Below, in pieces: positions 53,501-61,951 of a stretch of 64,000 nucleotides of DNA. The translations under genes and the position numbers were made by a program. The stretch spans positions 62,001-126,000 of the forward strand of contig NZ_SZUU01000007.1 in NCBI RefSeq assembly GCF_019583405.1, read 5' to 3'. The notes under the pieces are model-generated. The model was not told where the DNA came from. It worked only from the letters and a program-made list of their open reading frames with translations, and searched no databases. Positions within the stretch are counted from its first letter, which is position 1. Every line of letters starts with the position of its first letter. The DNA is from Bacteroides fragilis. GTDB taxonomy: Bacteria > Bacteroidota > Bacteroidia > Bacteroidales > Bacteroidaceae.

Positions 53501-53941
53501 AAAATCTCCATTGAGATTGGTAATTACTCCTGTTGTCGTACCTTTTACTAATACATTTGCTCCGATAATCGCCTCGCCACTGGCATCTTTTACAACTCCT
53601 TTCACTTTCTTTACCTTTGAAGCAGGCTTTTGCTCCACCGGCACAATAACGATGTAGTTGCCGTTCTTTTTGTATGTATAACCCGTATCTTTCAGGATGG
53701 TTGCCAATATCTCCAGGACTTCAGTTTCTTTCTGGTTTAACGAAACCTTACGAGAGACGTTCAGGTGTGAATCATTATAAGCGATTTTATACTTCGAAGA
53801 TGCTTCGATCTTCTCAAACGCTTGTTTCAATGATACTGTTCCATCCCGAAACGTAACTTTCTGGGCATGTACTTGCAGAGAACCCGCCAACATCAAACCA
53901 AGGCAAAAGGTTGCCACTCGGATTGATCGATTTTTGTTCAT
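50534..53941 (-). CDS. SusC/RagA TonB-dependent receptor with STN domain
   Basis: 1135 residues. Signal peptide (1-26, QVHAQ), STN secretin/TonB short domain (about 28-105), CarboxypepD-like domain (115-195, VVKDASGEAIIGANVLVKGTTTGVITNLNGDF), then TonB box and plug (LDEVVVVGYGTMKKKDLTGAVASV, SIEVLKDASSTAIYGARAGNGVIIVTTKRG) and barrel ending in Phe (YSIGIDITF). The STN domain is the part that signals to a FecR-type anti-sigma factor, which is encoded 116 nt upstream. Imports oligosaccharides with its SusD. Confidence 0.97.
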   Translation of the reverse strand: MNKNRSIRVATFCLGLMLAGSLQVHAQKVTFRDGTVSLKQAFEKIEASSKYKIAYNDSHLNVSRKVSLNQKETEVLEILATILKDTGYTYKKNGNYIVIVPVEQKPASKVKKVKGVVKDASGEAIIGANVLVKGTTTGVITNLNGDFELEVPDNAVLQVTYIGYIQQDITVKDRNQLTISLKEDTKTLDEVVVVGYGTMKKKDLTGAVASVKMDDTPLSTISTVSHALAGKAAGLQVNTVSAQPGGGSTFRIRGAASSTAAGNDPLIIIDGFPVSDPGSLSTGRYEDGNKDNILGSINPNDIESIEVLKDASSTAIYGARAGNGVIIVTTKRGKSGTPKVQYSGTASVQSMAKTYDMLSASDFMIQSNRYQKEEWMRINKIGIYGGKLESEASTPYQDLYSPNQISSPANDTNWFDKITRMGFQTSHNISITGGSEKTKYLVSGNFFKQKGVVKKNEMNRYTFRINLDQELSKFIKMGVNLTMSRNEYDNVPLGAGQNENASIMVSAAQFNPLLPIKDEDGDYVLNSAASFLPNPVSLLEITDKSLKDRLLATAFVEAEPIKALKLKANFGMDLNYMERQTYLPKTTLYGQKEGGSAAVSHYDKLDLLMELTASYNKKIGDHDFGAIAGYSFQSFSDESLDGSNNRFLIDGFLYHNLGAGNAPKPGVGSSASRNEMASFFGRFNYSFKDRYLLTATLRADGASNFTKEHRWGYFPSVALGWRFVEESFMTPLNNVLSNGKFRVSYGETGNSNIGNRAISYYQVGNNYTFGDTETEYNGVYLSQLGNPDIKWETSRELNVGLDLGFLNGKINVTAEYFYKVISDLLSERTLLSYQEVDKIAANIGKTQSSGLELTINTNNINTRDFSWTTDLTFSFYRDKWKERDSSWKPSAYSIYHAPLRGSYGFLSDGLVQVGESISHMPGALPGQVKIKDIDGFIYNEDGSIKVDKDGKPQKSGKPDGKLNDADKVFYGSDDPGYLFGFNNTLRYKRFDLNIYMYGQFDKVNYGSYKDLWLTGSSGMTGIVNIYRGYNMPKSASEVWSHDNQDATRPGFFQDRSTWGIGDYYKQKSWFIRCRNITLGYNLPIKKNVLSNLRVYADVNNPFVITPYGGLDPETDNSTWAYPNVRSYSIGIDITF

Positions 53942-54057
53942 AATATTATTTTTTTTAGTTAAACAATAGCCGTCCTTTGGCGACTTTTACAATAGGACAG
54001 TCTGTTATTTAACTACACCCAACGATAAAATGTTAACAAAAGCTAATATTTAAAATC

Positions 54058-55068
54058 TTATTCGATATAAATATCTTTCCCCTCTATCTGATATTCAAGT
54101 CCCGGAATCATTTCTTTGATCAGCATCATTACATTTTCTATCGACTCATTAGGATAAAAATGAATAGTCAGATTATTGGATTGATAAATAGAAGTCTGTA
54201 AATGTACCTGAACCGAATAGGCGCGTTCTAAGGTCTGCATCACTTCTTTAAACGGACTACTACTAAAATACAAACCTCCATCTCTCCAGTCAGAATAATC
54301 AGAAGCTTTTACCCGTTTTCGCTCTATATGTCCAGTAGACGGGATATAAACGATTTGATCATCAGGCTCCAGTAAATAGGATGAATTGGAACGATTCAGC
54401 AACATACGAATGGATCCTTCTTCCAAAGTTGTCACGACCTTATCGATATTAGGATAAGCATTTATATTGAACTCCGTACCGAGTACACTGATTGAAATAG
54501 AGTTCGTTTTCACAATGAAAGGACATTCTTTATTTTTCGTTACTGAGAAATAACCTTCACCGGCCAGATAAACTTCACGTTCATCTCCAATGAACGAAGA
54601 TGGATAAACCAACAGAGAACCGGAATTGAGCCAAACTTTCGATTGATCGGGTAAGATAATTTGTTCCCTCTTCCCATTATTAACATAGTATTGGATGAAG
54701 GTCACATTACTGAGTTCATTCTTGATAGTAAGAGTTTCTGTATATAAATAAGCAGAACCGAATAAAAGCAATAGAGGGATGATGATAGATGCAGCAACCC
54801 AAGTCCACCGGGGAATACGGAAACGCGGAGAGTCCGCTTCCAACTTCACAGAGCTTCCTCCAATCTGTTGTTCCAGCTTCTCAAACGCTCTTAATGTTTC
54901 GTGTTCATCCCCTTCCGGGAAACCGATCTGTTCCCAAATACCAGACAAAGCCTCCTCTTTCTCTTGCTTGCTGTTTGTGTCGGTTAATCGTTTATACACT
55001 CTCCCCGCCACCTCTTCCGATGCCGGATGATGGAAAAAGTAAGTGATTATATTTTTTAAATAACTCAT
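54058..55068 (-). CDS. FecR-type anti-sigma factor
   Basis: 336 residues. A cytoplasmic N-terminal ~90 residues (sigma-binding) precede one membrane helix (about 92-112, WTWVAASIIIPLLLLFGSAYLY). A periplasmic FecR domain (INAYPNIDKVVTTLEEGSI, KEQIILPDQSKVWLNSGSLLVYPSS-type segment) and a C-terminal DUF4974-like part (FSSSPFKEVMQTLERAYSVQVHLQ, KEMIPGLEYQIEGKDIYIE) follow. Relays the SusC signal to the sigma factor encoded 53 nt upstream. Confidence 0.93.
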   Translation of the reverse strand: MSYLKNIITYFFHHPASEEVAGRVYKRLTDTNSKQEKEEALSGIWEQIGFPEGDEHETLRAFEKLEQQIGGSSVKLEADSPRFRIPRWTWVAASIIIPLLLLFGSAYLYTETLTIKNELSNVTFIQYYVNNGKREQIILPDQSKVWLNSGSLLVYPSSFIGDEREVYLAGEGYFSVTKNKECPFIVKTNSISISVLGTEFNINAYPNIDKVVTTLEEGSIRMLLNRSNSSYLLEPDDQIVYIPSTGHIERKRVKASDYSDWRDGGLYFSSSPFKEVMQTLERAYSVQVHLQTSIYQSNNLTIHFYPNESIENVMMLIKEMIPGLEYQIEGKDIYIE

Positions 55069-55121
55069 TCTATTAGTAATTTATAATAGGACGTATAAAT
55101 CCGAGTTTATCCCTAACCGTA

Positions 55122-55685
55122 TTAACATAAATAGAGAAAAATAAAGAGTAACAAAGCATTTTTCAGTTCTTTCAATGCCAGGTTAAGATGGTTCTCAACT
55201 GTTTTTTTACTTATCTGCAACTTTTCCGCTATTTCTGCATTGGTAAGCCCAGCCTCCCGGTTTAACCGGAAAATCGTTTGCCGTTGAGGAGGCATGTTCT
55301 CTACCACCATATCAATCAATAATTGCAAATCTTTGGCAACTAACTCTTCGTAAGGTGTAGTATCCGTAGACTCTTCCACTGAATCAGCCCTTTGATCATC
55401 CTGACGATTCTGCCTGGAACGCAAATAATTGAAAGTTGTATTTTTAGTCAAAACATACAGATAAGTACCAAAGACTTCCACTTCACGAAATCGTTCCCGA
55501 TGGGTCCACAGCTTAAGAAAAACCTCTTGTGCCAAATCTTCCGTTTCACTCTCTGATTTAACCAATCCCATAATAAAAGAGCGCACCTTTGGATAATAAC
55601 GCACAAACAATGTCTTAAACGCTATATGGTTTCCTTGTGAGAATTGGACGACCAGCAATTTTTCATCTGCGATTTCAGAATGCAT
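55122..55685 (-). CDS. ECF-type RNA polymerase sigma factor
   Basis: 187 residues. Region 2 (FKTLFVRYYPKVRSFIMGLVKSESETEDLAQEVFLKLWTHRERF, about 19-62) and region 4 with an HTH (PPQRQTIFRLNREAGLTNAEIAEKLQISKKTVENHLNLALKELK, about 128-172). Region 3 is missing, as in ECF factors. It controls the adjacent SusC/SusD operon together with the FecR-type anti-sigma. A TATTTTTG box lies about 62 nt upstream of its start. Confidence 0.95.
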   Translation of the reverse strand: MHSEIADEKLLVVQFSQGNHIAFKTLFVRYYPKVRSFIMGLVKSESETEDLAQEVFLKLWTHRERFREVEVFGTYLYVLTKNTTFNYLRSRQNRQDDQRADSVEESTDTTPYEELVAKDLQLLIDMVVENMPPQRQTIFRLNREAGLTNAEIAEKLQISKKTVENHLNLALKELKNALLLFIFLYLC

Positions 55686-55848
55686 TATTATACCTCGCTT
55701 AAAAGATTAACTTAGACAAGTATCAGATTATATATCAATACGCTGACAAAAATAACAAAAAAAGCTTAATATAAAGATGTTATAAGTTGTTTTTTCCGGA
55801 AAATGCCCTACAGAGCCACAAGTTCACCTCTGTCATTTACAATCATCA

Positions 55849-57288
55849 TCAAGCCTTCAGTCTCATCACGAAGCAGCTCCCCTTACCCAATTCGCTCTGC
55901 ACGGTCAACGTACCTCCATGTGCTTCTACAAAGTCTTTTGAGATAGACAATCCTAAACCACTCCCCTGCACCTTGGTGCCCGGCACACGGAAATAACGAT
56001 CAAAAATACTTTGGTGATATCGCGGATCAATACCCTTCCCAAAGTCCTGGACATAGAGTTCGATATACTCTTCTTCACGCCGTGCACCAATCACCACCCG
56101 TCCATTCTCTTTAGAATAGCGGATTGCATTGCTCAAAAGATTAGTAAGCACCCAAGCTATCTTTTCACTATCCACAAATAACTTAGGTATCTTCTCTTCA
56201 GGGTACTCCACTTCTATCTGTATATTGAATTTATCGGCCTGTACCTGATTGGCCTTAATGGCATATTCAATCAGTTCGATAGGTTTTGTAATTTTCGGCA
56301 TCATCTGAAGTTTACCGGCTTCCACCTGAGTCATATTCAGTAATTCTCCGGTAATATCAAGCAAACGTTGGCTGTTATCCTTTATATTCTTTGACAGCTG
56401 TTCTTGTTCTCCATTCAGAACTCCTACCCTCTTGTCCTCCAATAGCTGAAGGCTCATCATAATGGCAGAAATGGGGGTCTTCAGTTCGTGAGAAATAGTG
56501 GAAATGAAGGTTGTTTTTGCCGAATCGAGTTCCTTAAATTCTGTGATATTTTTCAGCAAAATGACGTCTCCCAAATTACGGGCTTCTCCTTTTTCTGCCT
56601 CTGCATTCTCAATCGGGATATAAGAAGCCTGGAAATAACTTTCTTTATTATCCGCATAGATTTTCAAGGGTTCATTCTTTTCGCCGGGAGTCACCAGTTC
56701 ACGTATCAGTCTGCGCAGCAGATCATTCTTCAAAGAAAGTTCCTCAGCCGAGTGTCTAATCACATTCTCACGCTTCATATTGAGCACATTCAGTGCTTCA
56801 TTATTAATAAAAAGAATTTCCCGTTCGGTATTCAGCCCGATAATCGGTTCATGGATACTATTGACTACAGCCTCAAGAAATTTTTTTGCAGAAAGAATAT
56901 CAGCTAACGTACTATCACGATATTCTGTCAGTTTCTCTGCCATACGATTAAAACTATCGGAAACCTCCCTGAATTCTTCATACCCCTTCATATCCAATCT
57001 CTTTTCATAATTATGATTGGCTATTTCCAGAATTCCACGAGTCAGTTCCTTTACCGGTCTATTAATGGAGCGGGGTAGCCAAATAAGCAGAACCAACCCC
57101 GTCAAGATACAAATACCACCCGTTATGGAAATCCATAAAAGAGCACGTTCCAGAGCAGGCATAGCAACCGGACTGTCGGGTTCCGTAGCCGTCAAAATCT
57201 GAAGATTAACCACTGAAAGTGTTACCAGTAAAATGATCATTCCGGCCAATATTCCGATGCCGAAAAGTAATTTGGTTTTTATATTCAT
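55849..57288 (-). CDS. membrane sensor histidine kinase (HAMP-PAS-HisKA-HATPase)
   Basis: 479 residues. Helices at about 7-28 and 47-70 flank a very short periplasmic loop. A HAMP domain (70-122), a PAS domain (about 132-250), H-box TFISTISHELKTPISAIMM (His near 264), N-box LLSNAIRYSKENG and G-boxes DFGKGIDPR and GSGLGLSISKDF follow. It follows the KdpD-domain gene by 26 nt and probably supplies the kinase half of a split KdpD. No response regulator gene is next to it. Confidence 0.93.
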   Translation of the reverse strand: MNIKTKLLFGIGILAGMIILLVTLSVVNLQILTATEPDSPVAMPALERALLWISITGGICILTGLVLLIWLPRSINRPVKELTRGILEIANHNYEKRLDMKGYEEFREVSDSFNRMAEKLTEYRDSTLADILSAKKFLEAVVNSIHEPIIGLNTEREILFINNEALNVLNMKRENVIRHSAEELSLKNDLLRRLIRELVTPGEKNEPLKIYADNKESYFQASYIPIENAEAEKGEARNLGDVILLKNITEFKELDSAKTTFISTISHELKTPISAIMMSLQLLEDKRVGVLNGEQEQLSKNIKDNSQRLLDITGELLNMTQVEAGKLQMMPKITKPIELIEYAIKANQVQADKFNIQIEVEYPEEKIPKLFVDSEKIAWVLTNLLSNAIRYSKENGRVVIGARREEEYIELYVQDFGKGIDPRYHQSIFDRYFRVPGTKVQGSGLGLSISKDFVEAHGGTLTVQSELGKGSCFVMRLKA

Positions 57289-57314
57289 AATCGATAATGA
57301 AACTAAATCATTTT

Positions 57315-58442
57315 TTATGCAAGTATAATCAAATCTACGTTCGCTTGTGCCAGATTATTTAAAAATCTGCGATATTTCAATATTCCGCACACAGCGCCGG
57401 GCAATCGGAGGAAAGGGGAACCCATACAAACAGTGGATATTTGTTTCTCTTTGCAAACCTGTACAATGCTCTGCAATACATCTCTCGACTGCACCTGCAC
57501 CACTTCTCCCCCCAACTCTGTCACCAGTTTGAAATGATTCAACAAATGACGCTGACTGGCCAGATCGATACGCTCCATGCTCTCTCTGGGAGTCTGTACA
57601 TAGAGTGCAACAAACGAGGTGTTGTATCGGGTAGCCAGACGGGCTGCTTTCCGTATAATACGTCGGGGAGCCTTTTCCTGACTACTGATGCAAGCCATAA
57701 ATTTTTCATGACGAACCCCAAGACCAATACTCATCACAACTTCATTTTCCACTTTCTTCTCTACTCGCAATGCGACCTCTTTCAAGGCTAATTCACGGAG
57801 TTGCAAAATGTTTTCAGTCTTAAAAAAGTTATTGAGTGCGGTCTGAATCTTCTCCGGTTTATATATCTTCCCCGCTTTAAGCCTGGTAATCAGTTCTTCG
57901 GCTGTGAGATCAATATTCACAACCTCGTCAGCCTCTTGCAGTACGCTATCGGGAATACGTTCCCGAACTTCAATGCCTGCTATATCCTGCACTTCTTCGT
58001 TCACACTCTCAATGTGCTGGATATTGACTGCCGAAATCACATTAATGCCTTCATCGAGCAATGTCATCACATCCTGCCAACGTTTCTCATTTAGACTTCC
58101 CTCCACATTGGTATGTGCCAGTTCGTCCACTATCACAATTTCGGGATGAATACGGATAATTGCCTCCAAGTCCATTTCCTCAAGCTCTTTCCCTTTATAA
58201 AACAGTTTCCTACGCGGAATAACCGGCAAGCCTTCCAATACAGCTTCCGTCCCGGCACGCCCATGTGTTTCAATATATCCTATCCGGACATCTACTCCAC
58301 TATCAATCAAATCATGTGCTTCCTGAAGCATCCGGTAAGACTTGCCTACACCGGCAATCATACCGATGTAAACCTTGAACTTACCACGACGTGATCTCTT
58401 GATCAAATCGAGGAAATGCTGTACACTCTCTTCTCTATCCAT
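57315..58442 (-). CDS. kdpD: stand-alone KdpD N-terminal sensor protein
   Basis: 375 residues, matching only the cytoplasmic N-terminal part of KdpD: the KdpD domain with P-loop GMIAGVGKSYRML (27-39), GYIETHGR, VIVDELAHTN (Walker B) and VNIQHIESVNEEV. A Usp-like domain follows (about 235-375). The four-helix sensor and kinase parts are absent; a separate histidine kinase gene follows. Probably senses K+ or nucleotide status and acts with that kinase. Confidence 0.92.
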   Translation of the reverse strand: MDREESVQHFLDLIKRSRRGKFKVYIGMIAGVGKSYRMLQEAHDLIDSGVDVRIGYIETHGRAGTEAVLEGLPVIPRRKLFYKGKELEEMDLEAIIRIHPEIVIVDELAHTNVEGSLNEKRWQDVMTLLDEGINVISAVNIQHIESVNEEVQDIAGIEVRERIPDSVLQEADEVVNIDLTAEELITRLKAGKIYKPEKIQTALNNFFKTENILQLRELALKEVALRVEKKVENEVVMSIGLGVRHEKFMACISSQEKAPRRIIRKAARLATRYNTSFVALYVQTPRESMERIDLASQRHLLNHFKLVTELGGEVVQVQSRDVLQSIVQVCKEKQISTVCMGSPFLRLPGAVCGILKYRRFLNNLAQANVDLIILA

Positions 58443-58536
58443 ATTTATTCATTTTTTATACTGCATAACCCGTAACAGTATCACTACTGCTACGGGCCGG
58501 CTAACAACTTCATGAGTTTTTAAGTTATATCTGATT

Positions 58537-59292
58537 TCACGGTTTTAAAGTGATACCAAACACCAAATGTGCATCTTCCATACGAGGATTCCAAACAACC
58601 TGTGCAAATATAGGCAAAGCAAACGTATCATTGAATCTAATCCGGGTAGTTCCTTTCAAAGCAACATTGGTCACAGCGAATCCATCACAATTGTACTGAG
58701 GAGCCGCATAAGGGACAATACCGCAAGTTGCGTTCAGATCTACCATCTTTACACAGAAAGGATAATTGAACTCGAGATAAGACGAGTAATTCTGTTTGCC
58801 TTCCGCATTCTTATCTTGTCCGGCAAACATGGTATACCATGCTATAGATAAAGGAAACTTTTCAGACTGGATGGCATAAGTAAGTCCTGCTTCAAAATGG
58901 TGAGCGGTTTCATGACTTTTAAAATTAAAGTATTTACGTGCTCCCTGTCCTGCCCACCATAAATCTGCAACTGAAAAAGTCAATCCGGAATTGCCTAAAG
59001 TATAAGCAGCAGTCAGATCTATCTCTTTGGCAGCAGCTCCGGCCGAAGCGGAAGTCCCGTCAAAATCTGTAGATCCCCATGCTGTCAGCGAAAAACCTCC
59101 GGTACTGAAACTCAGGGTCGGCTGAATGCTGGCCCCTGTCTGATACATTCCACGCCAGATGTAAGAACTTACCAGATCGCCCTGAATATTGAACTGTTGA
59201 GCATTTGCATTTATGCCTCCCCAACAACACATAGTCACAAGTGCCAGTGATGTTAAAATCGTGTTTTTATTTATAATATTTCTCATATTCAT
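58537..59292 (-). CDS. outer-membrane beta-barrel protein of the kdp operon
   Basis: 251 residues. Signal peptide (to about residue 31, NANAQ), then beta-strands with alternating hydrophobics (FNIQGDLVSSYIWRGMYQTGASIQPTLSFSTGGFSLTAWGSTDF) ending with HLVFGITLKP. Predicted small porin-like barrel of about 10-12 strands. Overlaps kdpC by 4 nt, so it belongs to the operon. It may let K+ cross the outer membrane; this is inference from position. Confidence 0.75.
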   Translation of the reverse strand: MNMRNIINKNTILTSLALVTMCCWGGINANAQQFNIQGDLVSSYIWRGMYQTGASIQPTLSFSTGGFSLTAWGSTDFDGTSASAGAAAKEIDLTAAYTLGNSGLTFSVADLWWAGQGARKYFNFKSHETAHHFEAGLTYAIQSEKFPLSIAWYTMFAGQDKNAEGKQNYSSYLEFNYPFCVKMVDLNATCGIVPYAAPQYNCDGFAVTNVALKGTTRIRFNDTFALPIFAQVVWNPRMEDAHLVFGITLKP

Positions 59293-59870
59293 TTCCTGTT
59301 TACCTTTGTCTCTTCAAGAGCTATATTCAATTTTAATACATTTACTTTCTCGGTTCCGAATATCCCTAACAATGGTTTCTCCGCTGCCTTATCTACAATA
59401 TTTCTGACTTCCTCTACATCCATACCACGTGCCTGAGCAACTCTTTTCACCTGCACATAAGCACTTTGAAGAGTGATGTCGGGATCCAGTCCCGAACCAC
59501 TGGCCGTCACCATTTCGGCAGGCACATCTTTACGAGACAAGTATGGATGGTGAACCAGGAAAGTGTCGATACGTGATTTCACTTCTGCCAGATATTCCGG
59601 ATTGGTAGGCCCTTTATTACTACCAGATGAACTGGTTGCATCATAACCGTCACCTGCACATGAAGGGCGTCCCCAAAAGTAAATATCCTCCGTAAATTTT
59701 TGTCCGACATTGGCGGCACCGACCACTTTACCGTTCAATGTCACCACCTCCGCATTACCCTGATTGGGACCGGCTACCCGAGCAAACAACCATAACACGA
59801 GAATATAGAACACTGAGAAGAATACACAAAACACAAGCGTTATCTTGATAGATTTTAATAATGTTTTCAT
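59289..59870 (-). CDS. kdpC: potassium-transporting ATPase subunit C
   Basis: 193 residues. One N-terminal helix (about 7-30), then the KdpC signature FWGRPSCAGDGYDATSSSGSNKGPTNPEYL near 66-95, VTASGSGLDPDITLQSAYVQVKRVAQARG near 121 and a C-terminal region with KPLLGIFGTEKVNVLKLNIAL. Stabilises the KdpFABC complex and contributes to ATP binding. 11 nt separate it from kdpB. Confidence 0.96.
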   Translation of the reverse strand: MKTLLKSIKITLVFCVFFSVFYILVLWLFARVAGPNQGNAEVVTLNGKVVGAANVGQKFTEDIYFWGRPSCAGDGYDATSSSGSNKGPTNPEYLAEVKSRIDTFLVHHPYLSRKDVPAEMVTASGSGLDPDITLQSAYVQVKRVAQARGMDVEEVRNIVDKAAEKPLLGIFGTEKVNVLKLNIALEETKVNRK

Positions 59871-59881
59871 TGTTTGAATAT

Positions 59882-61930
59882 TTAGAAGAATAAACTGACT
59901 ACCAAATCGATTAACTTGATTCCGACAAAAGGAACTATCACCCCTCCTAACCCATAAATCAGCAGGTTACGACGAAGTAGCGCCGATGCTCCGATCGGTT
60001 TATACTGTACTCCTTTCAAAGCCAATGGAATTAAGATCGGAATAATAATAGCATTGAAGATAACAGCCGAAAGGATCGCACTTTCCGGACTGTGCAGATT
60101 CATGACATTAAGTGCACCGAGTTCTGGAATAGCCACCATAAACAGGGCAGGTACAATAGCAAAGTATTTGGCCACATCGTTTGCAATAGAGAAAGTTGTT
60201 AACGTACCGCGAGTCATCAGCAGTTGCTTTCCGATTTCCACAATCTCTATCAACTTCGTCGGATCGTTATCAAGGTCGACCATATTACCGGCTTCCTTGG
60301 CCGCCTGGGTACCACTGTTCATTGCCACACCGACATTAGCCTGTGCCAGAGCAGGAGCATCATTCGTTCCGTCGCCCATCATAGCCACCAACTTACCTGA
60401 CTGTTGTTCCTTACGGATATATTCCATCTTATCTTCGGGTTTTGCCTCAGCGATGAAATCATCTACTCCTGCCTTCTCTGCAATGTATTTAGCGGTCAGG
60501 GGATTGTCACCGGTCACCATCACCGTTTTCACTCCCATCTTTCTCAAGCGCTCAAAACGCTCCTGAATTCCCGGTTTGATGATATCCTGCAACTCAATAA
60601 CCCCTGTTACCTTCTGGTCGACACACACTACCAGCGGTGTACCGCCATTACCCGAAATTTCAGCTATCACTTCTTCTATTTCTTTCGGAAATTTATTTCC
60701 TGCAGCCTCCGTTATTTTACGGATTGCATCGAAAGCCCCTTTACGGATTTGTGTACCATCGGACAAATCAACCCCCGAACATTTGGTTTCGGCAGTGAAC
60801 TGAATCATGCGTGCACCGGTCGTATTAAGACTCCGCATGCGTACCCCCGATTCACGTCCTAACTCTACGATGGACTTACCTTCAGGCGTTTCATCCGAGA
60901 GGGAAGCCAGCAGACAGGTCGTAATAAACTCACGCGGACCGACTCCCGGTGCCGAATGGAATTTTGTCGCTCTACGATTACCAATCGTAATGGTACCCGT
61001 TTTATCTAACAGCAGAGTATCAATGTCACCTGCCGTCTCAACAGCCTTACCCGATTTCGTAATCACATTGGCACGCAGTGCACGATCCATACCGGCAATA
61101 CCGATTGCAGAAAGCAGTCCCCCGATAGTAGTCGGAATCAAACAGACAAACAGAGAAAGAATAGCTGCGATCGAGATGGCCGTTCCAGGATGCTCAAGAC
61201 TGGTATAATCAGCAAACGGAATCAGAGTGACGCAAACGATGACAAACACAAGTGTAAAACCGGCCAACAGAATGGTCAAAGCTATCTCGTTCGGTGTCTT
61301 TTGTCGGCTGGCACCTTCTACCAAAGCAATCATTTTGTCGAGAAAACTTTCACCGGGCTGTTGTGTCACCAATACCTTGATGTGATCCGAAAGCACTTTA
61401 GTTCCACCGGTCACCGAACTCTTATCTCCACCTGCTTCACGAATCACAGGAGCAGATTCACCGGTAATGGCACTTTCATCAATCGAAGCCAATCCTTCGA
61501 TAATCTCTCCATCGGCAGGAATCGTATCGCCTGCCTCACACACAAAAATATCTCCCTTTTTCAGCATTGAACTGCTCACCGTCTGAATCTTGTCACCCAT
61601 CACCAGTCTGGCAGGAGTTTCCTCACGTGTCTTACGCAGGCTATCCGCTTGTGCTTTGCCACGGGCTTCGGCTATCGCTTCGGCAAAGTTGGCAAACAAC
61701 AAAGTGATAAACAAAATCAGGAATACACACAAATTATATCCGAAAGCACCATACTCCGGAGTGAACAGAGAGAACACCGTCACCACCAACATAATAAGGG
61801 TAACTATCTCTACTGTAAACATGATCGGATTCTTTACCATCATTCGCGGATTTAACTTCACAAACGATTGCTTGATACTTTCCATTACTTGCTCCTTTTG
61901 AAACATAGAAGCTGACATTTTATTTTTCAT
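59882..61930 (-). CDS. kdpB: potassium-transporting P-type ATPase subunit B
   Basis: 682 residues. P-type ATPase with TGESAPV (156-162), the phosphorylation motif DKTGTIT (D309), nucleotide-binding KGAFDAI, and the hinge VMVTGDNPLTAKYIAEKAGVDDFIAEAKPEDKM and MMGDGTNDAPALAQANVGVAMNSGTQAAKEAGNMVDLD. The seven-helix layout is that of KdpB. Supplies energy for K+ uptake through KdpA. Confidence 0.98.
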   Translation of the reverse strand: MKNKMSASMFQKEQVMESIKQSFVKLNPRMMVKNPIMFTVEIVTLIMLVVTVFSLFTPEYGAFGYNLCVFLILFITLLFANFAEAIAEARGKAQADSLRKTREETPARLVMGDKIQTVSSSMLKKGDIFVCEAGDTIPADGEIIEGLASIDESAITGESAPVIREAGGDKSSVTGGTKVLSDHIKVLVTQQPGESFLDKMIALVEGASRQKTPNEIALTILLAGFTLVFVIVCVTLIPFADYTSLEHPGTAISIAAILSLFVCLIPTTIGGLLSAIGIAGMDRALRANVITKSGKAVETAGDIDTLLLDKTGTITIGNRRATKFHSAPGVGPREFITTCLLASLSDETPEGKSIVELGRESGVRMRSLNTTGARMIQFTAETKCSGVDLSDGTQIRKGAFDAIRKITEAAGNKFPKEIEEVIAEISGNGGTPLVVCVDQKVTGVIELQDIIKPGIQERFERLRKMGVKTVMVTGDNPLTAKYIAEKAGVDDFIAEAKPEDKMEYIRKEQQSGKLVAMMGDGTNDAPALAQANVGVAMNSGTQAAKEAGNMVDLDNDPTKLIEIVEIGKQLLMTRGTLTTFSIANDVAKYFAIVPALFMVAIPELGALNVMNLHSPESAILSAVIFNAIIIPILIPLALKGVQYKPIGASALLRRNLLIYGLGGVIVPFVGIKLIDLVVSLFF

Positions 61931-61951
61931 AACTATATTATCCTGCTATTC

